Shown piece by piece: positions 17,540 through 26,639 of a stretch of DNA of 44,245 nucleotides. How positions within the stretch are numbered: position 1 is the stretch's first letter; each line of letters opens with the position of its first letter. The notes beneath the pieces are model-generated. The model was not told the DNA's origin and did no database searches. It worked only from the letters and a program-made list of their open reading frames with translations. The position numbers were made by a program, and so were the translations under genes. This DNA comes from Chloroflexota bacterium (GTDB taxonomy: Bacteria > Chloroflexota > Dehalococcoidia > Bin125), in NCBI GenBank assembly GCA_009838915.1, contig VXQT01000014.1, forward strand, positions 1 to 44,245. Direction: 5' to 3'.

Positions 17540-19282
17540 TTGGCCCACCCCTTGACCCCGTTCTCCAACATTCGCGTGTCGCGGCGCGTGTTTCTGCGTG
17601 CCGCTGCGTCTGCAGGTGTCGGCGCGACAGCACTCGCGCTCGTCGGCTGCGGCGACGATGACGACGACCAGGCCGCACCGGCTGCGGCGGATATCCAACA
17701 GGATCAACAACAGCAGACACAGGCGGCCGCTCAATCCCAGGTGCAGCAGCAAGCCCAACAGGCGCCTGCCGAGCAGGTTGCCCAGCAGGTTGAGCAGCAA
17801 GAGCAGGACGCCGCCGAGGAAGACGCTCAAGATCAGCAGGAGCAGCAGGCGATGGTTGCCGAGGCGTCCGGCGGCACGCTGCGCTTCTCCGCCCTGGGCG
17901 GCGGCAGCGCGATCGATCCGCGCAACATCTACTCGGTGCTGGCCTACCACTCGATGGCGTCAGCCTTTGACTTCCTCGCGCTGCACGGCGAGGACGGGCT
18001 CGAGCTGGGCGTCGCCAAGAGCATGACACCGAGCGAGGACGCTACCAAGTGGACGGTCCACCTGCGCGACGACGTGCGCTTCCACGACGGCCGCCCGCTG
18101 CACGCGGAGGACATCGCCTTCTCGATCCGATTCCTGGGAGACTGGGAGACCAGTCCGTACTTCGCGGCGGGGTGGGCGGATGTCGATTTCGAGAACATGG
18201 CCGCGGTCGACGACCACACGCTCGAGATACCGTTGTTCCGACCGCGCGCCGACTACCTGGACGCGGCTCTGGCCTTGTACACACCGGTGATTCCCCAGGG
18301 CATTGACGATCTCATCCTGCCCAACGGCTCGGGGCCCTTCCGGGTCGCGTCCAACGACCAGGCCGATGGCGTCGAGCTGATCCGCAACGAGGACTGGTGG
18401 GGGCCGGCGCCCTCGCTCGACGGCGCCGTCACGATTCCGATCAACGACTCCAACGCGCGAATCAACGCGCTCAAGTCCGGCGAGATCGACTTCGCCTACC
18501 AGCTCACTCCCGCGATCGGTCTGGCCGAGCAGGACAATCCCGACATCGTCGTCGAACGCTCGACGCTTGGCTCCACCGGCCTGGGCTTCTCGATGAACAC
18601 GTCATTCCCGCCCTTCGACGACCCGCGCCTGCGCGAGGCGATGAAGCTGGCGATCGACCGCCAGCAGATGGTCAACGGCGTGTTGCTCGGTCAGGGCGAG
18701 ATTGGCAACGACCTGATGGGACTCGGCATGGTCGGCTACAACGACCGACTGCCCCAACGCAGCCGCGACCTGGAGCAGGCAACCGCGCTCTTCGCCGCTG
18801 CCGGTATCTCCGAGCTCAGTCTGAGCGCATCGGAAGTCGCGCCCGGTCTATTGGCGGCCAGCGAGTTGCTGGTCAGCCAACTGGCCGATGCCGGCGTCAC
18901 GTTGTCCATCGAAGAAATCCCGCCCGACGCGTTCTTCAGCGACTTCGCCCGCATCCTCTCCACGCCCCTGCAAACCATGTACTTCGTCAACCGCCCGCCA
19001 ACAGTGCATCTGCCGTCATTCCTGGGCAGCACGGCCACCTTCAACCCGACCGCGTTCGCCACGCCCGAGTTCGACGAGGCGCTGACGGCCGCGCAATCGA
19101 CCGTTGACGAAGCCGCTCGCGACGAGCATCTGCTGCGCGCCCAGGAAATCGAATGGGCCGACGGTGGCTCAATCGTTTGGGGATACAGCCCGATGATCCT
19201 GGCCTACGCACCCCATGTGACCAACGTCAACCTGGTCAGCGACGGTCTCGTCAAGTTCCAGGACATCGTGCTCACGAGCTAG
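17540..19282 (+). CDS. Tat-exported lipoprotein, peptide/nickel-type substrate-binding protein (copy 1)
   Basis: About 580 residues. A twin-arginine signal (SRRVFLRAA, Arg15-16) runs into a lipobox LALVGC with Cys37, then an aspartate cluster and a glutamine-rich spacer of about 60 residues ending near QQQAMVAE. The remainder is an SBP_bac_5-type binding protein, with WTVHLRDDVRFHDGRPLHAED, LIRNEDWWG and AMKLAIDRQQMVNGV. Such receptors deliver oligopeptides, nickel chelates or similar ligands to DppBC-type permeases, which follow downstream. The Tat signal implies export in a folded state. The start is TTG at 17540; a TTG four codons later is equally possible, since no ribosome site is visible. 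Confidence 0.9.
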   Translation: MAHPLTPFSNIRVSRRVFLRAAASAGVGATALALVGCGDDDDDQAAPAAADIQQDQQQQTQAAAQSQVQQQAQQAPAEQVAQQVEQQEQDAAEEDAQDQQEQQAMVAEASGGTLRFSALGGGSAIDPRNIYSVLAYHSMASAFDFLALHGEDGLELGVAKSMTPSEDATKWTVHLRDDVRFHDGRPLHAEDIAFSIRFLGDWETSPYFAAGWADVDFENMAAVDDHTLEIPLFRPRADYLDAALALYTPVIPQGIDDLILPNGSGPFRVASNDQADGVELIRNEDWWGPAPSLDGAVTIPINDSNARINALKSGEIDFAYQLTPAIGLAEQDNPDIVVERSTLGSTGLGFSMNTSFPPFDDPRLREAMKLAIDRQQMVNGVLLGQGEIGNDLMGLGMVGYNDRLPQRSRDLEQATALFAAAGISELSLSASEVAPGLLAASELLVSQLADAGVTLSIEEIPPDAFFSDFARILSTPLQTMYFVNRPPTVHLPSFLGSTATFNPTAFATPEFDEALTAAQSTVDEAARDEHLLRAQEIEWADGGSIVWGYSPMILAYAPHVTNVNLVSDGLVKFQDIVLTS

Positions 19283-19314
19283 CCCCCCGGCCAGCTCCTA
19301 GATTCCGACTGACA

Positions 19315-21036
19315 ATGCGTTCCTTCTCACAGCTCCAACTGACGAGGCGCGGTTTCCTGCGTGCTGCTGCAACTGCCGGAGTCGGCGCGACGGCACTGGC
19401 ACTGGTCGGCTGCGGTGACGACGACGATGCTCAGCCCGAGCTGGCTGCGACTGACCTTCAGCAGGATCAACAGCAGCAAGCGCAGCCAGCCGCGCAGCCT
19501 CAGCAGCAACAGGCCGCCGAGCAGATCGCGCAACAGACCGATCAGCAAGGGCAGCAAGCCGCTGCTCAACAATCCGCCCAGCAGCAACAACAGCAGCAGG
19601 CAATGGTCGCCGAGACGACCGGAGGCACGCTGCGCTTCTCCGCGCTCGGCAGTGTGGGTGGCGCCATCGATCCGCGCAACATCTTTTCGATGATCGCCTA
19701 CCACTCCATGTCCGCCGCGTTCGACTTCCTGGCGATGCACGGGGAGAACGGCATCGTGCCGGGCGTCGCCGAGAGCATGACGCCGAACGAGGACGCCACG
19801 AAGTGGACGATCAGGCTGCGCCCCGGTGTGCAGTTCCACGACGGGCGGCCGCTCACAGCGCAGGATGTCGCCTTCTCGATTGCATTCATGGGCGACTGGG
19901 AGACCAGCCCCCGCCACGCCGCGCAGTGGGCCGACGTGGACTACGCGAATATGGCCGCCATCGACGACTTGACGCTTGAGTTGCCGATGCTGCGTCCTCG
20001 CGCCGACTTTGTCGACGCATCGCTGGCGCTCTACGCGCCAGTAGTGCCGGAAGGCAATGAAGACTGGACGCTGCCAAACGGCTCAGGCCCGTTCCGCGTC
20101 GCTGCAAACGACCTCGCTGACGGGGTCGAGCTAATCCGCAACGACGATTGGTGGCGCGAACCGGCTTCTCTCGATCGAGTCGTCACCGTTCCAATCACCG
20201 ATCCACAAGCGCGGATCAACGCCCTCAAGTCGGGCGAGCTCGACTTCGTCTACCAAATCCCTCCGGCGGTTGCCTTGACCGAGCAGGACAACCCTGAGAT
20301 CGTCATCAAGCGCTCGACGATCGGCTCGGCGGCGATGTGCTTCACCATGAACATCACGCTTGAACCGTTCAACGATCCACGCGTTCGCGAAGCGATGCGG
20401 CTGGCCATTGACCGACAGGCGATGGTCAACGGGGTGCTCCTCGGTCAGGGAGAAATCGGCAACGATTTGGTTGGGCTGGGTACAACGGGCTACCACGACG
20501 GGCTGCCCCAGCGTACGCGAGACGTCGCGCGGGCGGCTGAACTCTTCTCCGCCGCGGGCGTGAGCGAGATCGACCTCGTCGCTTCGGAAGTGGGTCCAGG
20601 CCTGGTCGCGTCGGCTGAACTGCTGGCCACGCAACTCGCGGAGGCCGGGGTCACGGTCACGATCGAGGAGCTTCCCGCTGATTCCTTCTTCAATGATGTG
20701 GCTGCGCGCCTTTCGACGCCTCTGCAGACCGTCTACTACATCAACCACCCGCCGGCCGTGCATCAGCCGCGCTACGTGGGCAGCGGGGCCGTCGTAAATC
20801 TGACCGCGTACACCGCAGCGGACTTCGACGAAGCGCTCGCCGCCTCACAGAGCGCGGTCGACGACGACGAGCGCGCCGAGCACCTGCTCCGCGCCCAGGA
20901 ACTCGAGTGGAATGACAGCGGCATGCTCGTCTGGGGCTACAGCCCGTTGATCATGGCGCACTCGCCCAAGGTGACGAACGTCCGTCTGGCCGGCGAGGGC
21001 CTGGTCCAATTCCAGGACATCATGCTCAGCAGCTAG
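19315..21036 (+). CDS. Tat-exported lipoprotein, peptide/nickel-type substrate-binding protein (copy 2)
   Basis: A 573-residue tandem paralogue of the preceding receptor. The signal has TRRGFLRAA (Arg11-12), lipobox LALVGC with Cys33, four aspartates, then a longer and purer glutamine spacer than copy 1. The binding domain aligns along its whole length (QFHDGRPLTAQDVAFSIAF, ELIRNDDWW, AMRLAIDRQAMVNGVLLGQ). The gap to copy 1 is 32 bp and to the permease 21 bp, so all are probably on one transcript. Two receptors for one permease pair suggest two related ligands. The ATG at 19315 is chosen because the open frame upstream overlaps copy 1. Confidence 0.92.
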   Translation: MRSFSQLQLTRRGFLRAAATAGVGATALALVGCGDDDDAQPELAATDLQQDQQQQAQPAAQPQQQQAAEQIAQQTDQQGQQAAAQQSAQQQQQQQAMVAETTGGTLRFSALGSVGGAIDPRNIFSMIAYHSMSAAFDFLAMHGENGIVPGVAESMTPNEDATKWTIRLRPGVQFHDGRPLTAQDVAFSIAFMGDWETSPRHAAQWADVDYANMAAIDDLTLELPMLRPRADFVDASLALYAPVVPEGNEDWTLPNGSGPFRVAANDLADGVELIRNDDWWREPASLDRVVTVPITDPQARINALKSGELDFVYQIPPAVALTEQDNPEIVIKRSTIGSAAMCFTMNITLEPFNDPRVREAMRLAIDRQAMVNGVLLGQGEIGNDLVGLGTTGYHDGLPQRTRDVARAAELFSAAGVSEIDLVASEVGPGLVASAELLATQLAEAGVTVTIEELPADSFFNDVAARLSTPLQTVYYINHPPAVHQPRYVGSGAVVNLTAYTAADFDEALAASQSAVDDDERAEHLLRAQELEWNDSGMLVWGYSPLIMAHSPKVTNVRLAGEGLVQFQDIMLSS

Positions 21037-21057
21037 AGCCTGGTTCGGAAGCGGCGA

Positions 21058-22026
21058 ATGACCGCCGGACTGCACAACGCCGCCCGCTACACGATCTGGC
21101 GGATGGCGTCGTTGGTTGCAACCTTGCTGGCGGTCAGCGCCATCCTGTTTGCCGCAGTTGAGTGGCTACCCGGCGATCCGGCGCAGCAAATCCTCGGCAT
21201 TCATGCGACGCCGGAACGTCTGGACATCCTGCGCGAGCAACTCAACCTCAATGATTCGGTGCCTGAGCGGTACGCTCGCTGGCTCTGGTCGACGCTGCAG
21301 GGCGACTTGGGCGAGTCGGTCCGTACCAATCAGCCAGTCGGAGCGATCATCAGTCGGCCGGCGCTCAACACAGCCATGCTCGCCGTGACCGCGTTCGCCG
21401 CAATCACAACGGTGGCGCTGTTGTTGGCGGCGTTTGGTGGGCGGCGTGACGGCTCACGCACCTCGACGGTCATCTCCGTGACCACCCTGAGCGCCGTCTC
21501 CGTGCCCGAGTTCATTATCGCCGGAATCCTGATATCGGTCGTTGGACTTGAGCTGGGCTGGCTGCCGGCCGTCTCGCTGGTGCCCAGCGACGGCACGCCG
21601 TTCTCGCGACCGGAAATCCTGGTGCTACCGGTGGTCTCGCTCAGCATCGTCGGCGGCGCGTACGGAGCGCGCCTGATCCGAGCTGCGGTCGCCGACGCGG
21701 CGCGGAGACCGCACGTTCAAGCCGCGCGTCTTGCCGGCTTGACCGAGTCACGCGTGCTGATCCGGCATCTGCTGCCTTCCGCAATCCCGACGACGGTCCA
21801 GGTGCTCGCATTCATGGTGCCCTTCCTGGTCGGCGGCGCGGTCGTGGTTGAGCGCATCTTCGCCTTTCCCGGCCTCGGTTCCCAGCTCGTCGATCGGGTC
21901 GCACTGCGCGACGCCCCGGTGATCGAGGCGATCGGGCTGATCCAGGCGGCGGCGGTAATCATCGGGTTCCAGGTCGCCGACGCAGTGGGATTCTTCGCGT
22001 CCCCGGAGCGGAGAACAGCCGAATGA
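21058..22026 (+). CDS. ABC transporter permease, DppB type
   Basis: A 322-residue inner-membrane permease. The N-terminal helix and long loop (EWLPGDPAQQILG, then RYARWLWSTLQGDLGESV) are characteristic of the DppB/NikB subunit, and the ATPase-contact EAA loop reads AARLAGLTESRVLIRHLLPS. Six hydrophobic segments are visible. It has GGAAG shortly before the ATG, and its stop overlaps the next gene as ATGA. With the DppC-type partner it forms the channel fed by the two upstream receptors. Confidence 0.92.
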   Translation: MTAGLHNAARYTIWRMASLVATLLAVSAILFAAVEWLPGDPAQQILGIHATPERLDILREQLNLNDSVPERYARWLWSTLQGDLGESVRTNQPVGAIISRPALNTAMLAVTAFAAITTVALLLAAFGGRRDGSRTSTVISVTTLSAVSVPEFIIAGILISVVGLELGWLPAVSLVPSDGTPFSRPEILVLPVVSLSIVGGAYGARLIRAAVADAARRPHVQAARLAGLTESRVLIRHLLPSAIPTTVQVLAFMVPFLVGGAVVVERIFAFPGLGSQLVDRVALRDAPVIEAIGLIQAAAVIIGFQVADAVGFFASPERRTAE

Positions 22027-22862
22027 CTTCCCTGGCCGGTCAAGAGGTTCTCGCAGTCGGCCGGCGGCGCGCGCGCATGGCTCGCGTCTCGCCGATGACG
22101 ATCGCCCTCTTGGCGGTGCTACTGGCCGTGCTGTTCATTGCCCTGTTCGGTCCGATGATCGCGCCGCATGGCAAGGGTGAGGTCACATCGTTGCCGTTCG
22201 ACCCGGAGGTCGGCGTGGTCGGCACGGACCATCTCGGACGCGATGTGCTCTCGCGCATCCTGCACGGCGGCAGGCCGATCGTCATCATTCCGGTCGTGGC
22301 GACCGCGCTGGCCACCCTGATTGGCGGAGTGTTGGGCATCGCCGCGGCAGCGTTGCGGCGCGACGACGTGATCATGCGGGCCATGGACGTGTTTGCCGTG
22401 ATTCCGTCGATCCTCGTCGCGCTAGTGCTCTTTCACCGTTTTGGCGCACAGCACTGGGTGCTGGCCCTGGCGGTGATCATCGCCTCGATTCCGTTCACCA
22501 CCCGCTACGCCCGTGCCGCCGCATTTCCGATCATCCATAGCGGCTACGTTGAGCAGGCGCGCATGATTGGCGAGATCGCGCCAACCATCGTGGTCCGCGA
22601 TGTGCTGCCCAATCTCGTTCGCCCACTGTTCGCCGACGCGGGATTGCGATTCATCGGCGCGATCTACCTCGTGGCGGCAGCTGGATTCCTGGGTTTCGGC
22701 CCGCCGCCGCCTTCGACCGATTGGGGCTCGATGATCTCTGAGAACATCGGCGGCGCTGGGCTCAATCCGTGGGCCACAATCGCACCGTCAGTCTTTGTGC
22801 TGTTGCTCACGATTCCGGTGAATCTGCTTGCCGATCGGTTTGCGAAGCAGGTTGCCCGATGA
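22023..22862 (+). CDS. ABC transporter permease, DppC type
   Basis: A 279-residue partner permease. A short cytoplasmic N terminus is followed by a first helix (IALLAVLLAVLFIALFGPMI), the DppC landmark GTDHLGRDVLSRILHGGR, and an EAA loop QARMIGEIAPTIVVRDVLPN. It overlaps the DppB-type gene before it and the ATPase gene after it by ATGA, so the three are translationally coupled and probably made in equal amounts. Confidence 0.92.
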   Translation: MTSLAGQEVLAVGRRRARMARVSPMTIALLAVLLAVLFIALFGPMIAPHGKGEVTSLPFDPEVGVVGTDHLGRDVLSRILHGGRPIVIIPVVATALATLIGGVLGIAAAALRRDDVIMRAMDVFAVIPSILVALVLFHRFGAQHWVLALAVIIASIPFTTRYARAAAFPIIHSGYVEQARMIGEIAPTIVVRDVLPNLVRPLFADAGLRFIGAIYLVAAAGFLGFGPPPPSTDWGSMISENIGGAGLNPWATIAPSVFVLLLTIPVNLLADRFAKQVAR

Positions 22863-24475
22863 TCGAAGTTCACGACCTCGATATCCGCGGCAGTCTGGAC
22901 GTGCAGATTCTCGGTGGCGTCAGCGTCAATCTGGAGACGGGCCAGACAGTTGCGGCCGTGGGCGGATCCGGCGCGGGCAAGACGACGCTTGGCCTGGCTC
23001 TATTGGGATTCGTTCGACCGGGCATGCGAAGAGTCGGCGGAGCGGTTCGCTTCGACGGTCAGGACATGTTCGGGTTGACGGATGCTGAACTGCGTCGCCT
23101 GCGCCGCGAGTCAATCGCCTATCTGCCGCAGAATCCCGCCTCGACACTGACGCCAACCATGCGGATCGAAGATTTGGTTGAGGAGCGTCGTCTGGCGCAT
23201 TCGAAGCCCACCGAGCATCTGCTGGAACTGGTCCACCTTCCCTGTGATCGCACCTTTCGTCGGCGCTATCCACATCAGCTCTCGATCGGCCAGCAGCAGC
23301 GGGTGGCGATGGCTCGCGCGATTGCCAATGAACCGCGCTTACTCATCCTCGACGAACCAACCAGCTCGATCGATCCCACAACTCAGCGGCTGATGCTCGC
23401 CCTGGTCGAAAGACTGCGTGACGAGCACGGCGCGGCAACCCTGTTAATCTCCCACGACCTCGCGTCGGTGGCTCGGATGGCGGACGAGGTGGTCGTGCTC
23501 CGGCATGGCGAGATCGTTGAACGAGGAGCGGCGCTTCGGGTGCTCCACTCGCCAGTGGACTCCTACTCGAAAGCACTGGTATCCGCATCACCCGACATCG
23601 CCGTTGACCAACCTCCGCTTCTGGAGGACACCGATGAGCCGGTGCCCGTGCTGAAAGTCCGAGGACTGTCCGCCGAATTCAACCTTGGGCGCGGACGCGG
23701 TCGCCGCACGATTCGCGCCGCCCGGGACGTTTCGTTCGTTCTGTCGGCAGGGGAGACGCTGGCGCTGATCGGACGATCCGGCAGCGGCAAGTCAACGATC
23801 GCGCGAGCTTTGGTCGGACTGCATCCACCTGAGGCCGGGGACGTGCTGCTCGATGGAGTCTCCGTTCCTTCGCTCCTGCGCCGGCGGAACCGCAGCAAAC
23901 GAGCGGCGATACAGCTCGTGCCGCAGAATCCCGAGGAGTCGTTCAATCCTCGCCGAACAGTCGGCGATGGCATCCTGCGGTCAATCCGCCAGACGCGCGG
24001 CCTCAGCGGCTCGGCAGCCACAGAACGACTTGCGCAACTCCTGGATCAGGTCCAACTCGATCCGGCGCTGGCGAGGCGTCGGCCTCACGAGTTGTCCGGC
24101 GGCGAACAACAACGCGCCGCGATTGCTCGCGCCCTCGCCGCCGAGCCAAAGGTCTTGATCTGCGACGAGATCACGACCGCGCTCGACACGATCGTGCAGG
24201 GTCAAGTCGTCGACCTGCTGCAGCAGATCCAACGCGATACGCGGATCAGCCTGCTGTTCATCACCCACGACCTCGCCCTGGCGCATGAGTTCGCCCACCG
24301 AGTCGGCGTGCTCAGCGAAGGCAAGCTGGTCGAGATTGCCTCAATGGCAGAGTTTGTGCGAGACCCGCAGTCGGCGGAATCGCGCGAATTGCTCGGCGCC
24401 GCCCCGTCATTGAGCCGCACGCTCGTTGCGCGCCAGCACGCAGCAGCCGGCGTGCCAGCCGAGGCGGCATCGTAG
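22859..24475 (+). CDS. Fused double ABC ATPase, DppD-DppF type
   Basis: A 538-residue protein holding both nucleotide-binding domains of the importer in one chain. The first has Walker A GGSGAGKTT, signature LSIGQQQRVAMARA and Walker B LLILDEPTSSID. The second has GRSGSGKST, LSGGEQQRAAIARA and VLICDEITTALD. The signature glycine of domain one follows Ile rather than Gly (LSIGQ), a mild deviation; Walker B aspartates are followed by Glu in both, so both sites look hydrolytic. The ATG overlaps the permease stop. The protein energises uptake of the ligand bound by the two upstream receptors. Confidence 0.93.
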   Translation: MIEVHDLDIRGSLDVQILGGVSVNLETGQTVAAVGGSGAGKTTLGLALLGFVRPGMRRVGGAVRFDGQDMFGLTDAELRRLRRESIAYLPQNPASTLTPTMRIEDLVEERRLAHSKPTEHLLELVHLPCDRTFRRRYPHQLSIGQQQRVAMARAIANEPRLLILDEPTSSIDPTTQRLMLALVERLRDEHGAATLLISHDLASVARMADEVVVLRHGEIVERGAALRVLHSPVDSYSKALVSASPDIAVDQPPLLEDTDEPVPVLKVRGLSAEFNLGRGRGRRTIRAARDVSFVLSAGETLALIGRSGSGKSTIARALVGLHPPEAGDVLLDGVSVPSLLRRRNRSKRAAIQLVPQNPEESFNPRRTVGDGILRSIRQTRGLSGSAATERLAQLLDQVQLDPALARRRPHELSGGEQQRAAIARALAAEPKVLICDEITTALDTIVQGQVVDLLQQIQRDTRISLLFITHDLALAHEFAHRVGVLSEGKLVEIASMAEFVRDPQSAESRELLGAAPSLSRTLVARQHAAAGVPAEAAS

Positions 24476-25546
24476 ATGGATTCGAGTCGCATGCAGTTTG
24501 GCTTGTTCCTGACAAACGGCGTCTCCGACGGCATCGACGACGCCGCAGCCTTGCAGCTTTCCCTCGACTCGGCCCAACTCGCTGAATCCCTCGGCTACGA
24601 ACACCTCTGGGTCGCCGAGCATCACTTCATGGATGCCAGCGTCTGCTCGTCGGCGTTGACGCTGGCCGGCTACCTGCTAGGACTGACTCAGCGCATCCGT
24701 GTCGGGACGGCTGTGGTGCTGGCGCCGCTCGTTCACCCGATCACGCTCGCCGAGCACGTTGCGATTCTCGACCAGGTGAGCGGCGGACGCCTCGATCTGG
24801 GGCTAGGCCGCGGAGCCTACGCTCTCGACTACGACGTGCTCTCGGTACCCACCGAGCGTTGGTCGGCCGGAATCGAAGCGATACTGCCGGCAGTGATCGA
24901 CGCCTTGTCCAAGACGGACGTGACGAGTGAACACGCGCTGGTTCCGTACGAGTCCGTGACCGTGCGACCTCGGCCTCGAACCCAACCACACCCGCCTGTG
25001 TACGTCGCGACCGGGACGCCGGAGGCAGTTGAGGTCGCCGCCCGTCTGCGATTGCCGCTGCAGTTCTACTTCTACGCCGACACCGAGAGCCGGGTTGAGA
25101 CGATCCAGCAATACCGCGGTTTCGCGCAAGACCATGGCTGGGACGGCGAGATTGGTCATCTCCATGTCATTCCCTGCCTGGTCGAAGATGACGAAGCGTC
25201 TGCCCGCGAGCGGATGTCGGCCGGAATGACCGATTGGCTCACCAGCGGCAACCATCGCACGCTGAACGATCCTGACATGGATCTGGCCGTCCGAGCCGCG
25301 CAATTCAGACAATTCGCGCCGCAAGTGATTGCGCAAAGCCCGATCGGTCCTCCGCGGCTGGTGGCCGATTGGTTGGAAGACTTCAGCGCCGTCACCGGCG
25401 CGCGAAACTACGCGCTCCACATGGAGCCGCTGGGCGAGCCGCAGGCCATCTTTGAATCGATTCGCCGGTTCGCTGCCAATGTCATGCCTCGGCTGAAGGA
25501 GAGAAGCGGCGTCCCTCAACGGCCTAGCGCGCCGCAGCCTGTCTAG
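24476..25546 (+). CDS. Luciferase-like FMN-dependent monooxygenase (copy 1)
   Basis: A 356-residue LLM-class flavin enzyme of the bacterial luciferase TIM-barrel fold. Motifs include LWVAEHHF near the N terminus, RIRVGTAVVLAPLVHP, and the glycine-rich SGGRLDLGLGRGAY. Family members use FMNH2 supplied by a reductase and O2 to oxidise small organic substrates. The ATG at 24476 follows the ATPase stop directly; the internal ATG at 24491 matches the paralogue's start (MQFGLFL) and may be the true one. Placement between an importer and an exporter-fold ABC pair suggests it modifies the transported molecule. From memory, a similar importer plus LLM neighbourhood exists in Klebsiella (KPN_01858-type); this was not checked. 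Confidence 0.9.
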   Translation: MDSSRMQFGLFLTNGVSDGIDDAAALQLSLDSAQLAESLGYEHLWVAEHHFMDASVCSSALTLAGYLLGLTQRIRVGTAVVLAPLVHPITLAEHVAILDQVSGGRLDLGLGRGAYALDYDVLSVPTERWSAGIEAILPAVIDALSKTDVTSEHALVPYESVTVRPRPRTQPHPPVYVATGTPEAVEVAARLRLPLQFYFYADTESRVETIQQYRGFAQDHGWDGEIGHLHVIPCLVEDDEASARERMSAGMTDWLTSGNHRTLNDPDMDLAVRAAQFRQFAPQVIAQSPIGPPRLVADWLEDFSAVTGARNYALHMEPLGEPQAIFESIRRFAANVMPRLKERSGVPQRPSAPQPV

Positions 25547-25558
25547 GAGAAGTGCCCC

Positions 25559-26629
25559 ATGCAGTTTGGCCTGTTTCTCAACAACGGCGTGTTCGAGGGC
25601 GTCGACGATGCCGCCGCGCTGCAACTCTCGGTCGATTCCACCAGACTGGCGGAGTCGCTTGGCTACGACCGGCTCTGGGTCACCGAGCACCACTTCATTG
25701 ACTTCGGCGTCTGCTCCCAGGCGCTGACGCTGGCCGGCTACCTGCTGGGAATGACTCAGCGTATCCGCGTCGGTACCGCTGTCGTCCTGGCGCCGCTGGT
25801 GCATCCAATCACCCTTGCGGAGCAAGCGGCCATCCTCGACCAGGTCAGCGGGGGGCGGCTCGACCTTGGCCTCGGACGCGGCGGCTACTCGCTCGACTAC
25901 GAAGTGCTCTCGGTTCTCACCGAGCGCTGGTCGGTCGGCATCGAAGCAATCGTGACGGCGGTGAACGACGCCCTCTCGAATCGCGCGGTCACCAGCGAGA
26001 ACGAACTTTTTCCGTACCAGTCGGTCGCCATACGGCCGCGGCCTCGAACACAGCCTCATCCTCCGATGTATGTCGCGACGGCCACGCCGGAAGCGGTCGA
26101 AGTCGCCGCGCGCCTGCGCCTGCCGCTGCAGTTCTACTTCGCCTCCGACGTGGAGAGTCGAGTCAAGACGATCGAGCAGTACCGCAGCTTCGCGCAGGAA
26201 CACGGCTGGGACGGTGAGATCGATCACCTGCACGCCATCCCTTGCCTGGTCGAGGACGACGAGTCGTCCGCCCGAGCGCGGATGTCGGCCGGGATGCTGG
26301 CGTCGTTCAACACCGGCAATCATCCCGGCCTGCAAGACCCCGACCTGGATCTTTCGGAGCGCGCCGCGATGACTCCCGCGCTCGTTGACAGCGTGATCGG
26401 GCAGAGCCCGATTGGACCCCCCGAGCGAGTGATCGAGTGGTTCGACGAGTTCATCGACGCCACCGGCGCGCGAAATTTCGCTCTGTACATGGAGCCCATA
26501 GGCGAACCGCAGGCGACGCTCGACTCGATTCGCTGCTTCGCCGCCGATGTCATGCCCCGGCTACGAGCCGGCGACGGAGCGCCTGATGCTTCCGACGCAT
26601 TGACCCCGGCATCGGCCGTAATCGACTGA
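25559..26629 (+). CDS. Luciferase-like FMN-dependent monooxygenase (copy 2)
   Basis: A tandem paralogue of the preceding enzyme, 356 residues and nearly colinear; blocks such as RIRVGTAVVLAPLVHPITLA and SGGRLDLGLGRG are identical. Differences cluster in the middle and C-terminal thirds, for example ASFNTGNHPGLQDPDLDL against DWLTSGNHRTLNDPDMDL, where the substrate pocket of LLM enzymes lies. AGGAGA lies shortly before the ATG. The two copies may act on two related ligands, matching the two receptors, or form a heterodimer as bacterial luciferase does. Confidence 0.9.
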   Translation: MQFGLFLNNGVFEGVDDAAALQLSVDSTRLAESLGYDRLWVTEHHFIDFGVCSQALTLAGYLLGMTQRIRVGTAVVLAPLVHPITLAEQAAILDQVSGGRLDLGLGRGGYSLDYEVLSVLTERWSVGIEAIVTAVNDALSNRAVTSENELFPYQSVAIRPRPRTQPHPPMYVATATPEAVEVAARLRLPLQFYFASDVESRVKTIEQYRSFAQEHGWDGEIDHLHAIPCLVEDDESSARARMSAGMLASFNTGNHPGLQDPDLDLSERAAMTPALVDSVIGQSPIGPPERVIEWFDEFIDATGARNFALYMEPIGEPQATLDSIRCFAADVMPRLRAGDGAPDASDALTPASAVID

Positions 26630-26639
26630 GGAGCCGCAA

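Noticed and set aside
24803-26335. 510-residue open frame antisense to the two monooxygenases
   Set aside because: It spans both paralogues and the gap between them and reads as a repeat of itself, as expected for the shadow of a duplicated gene.
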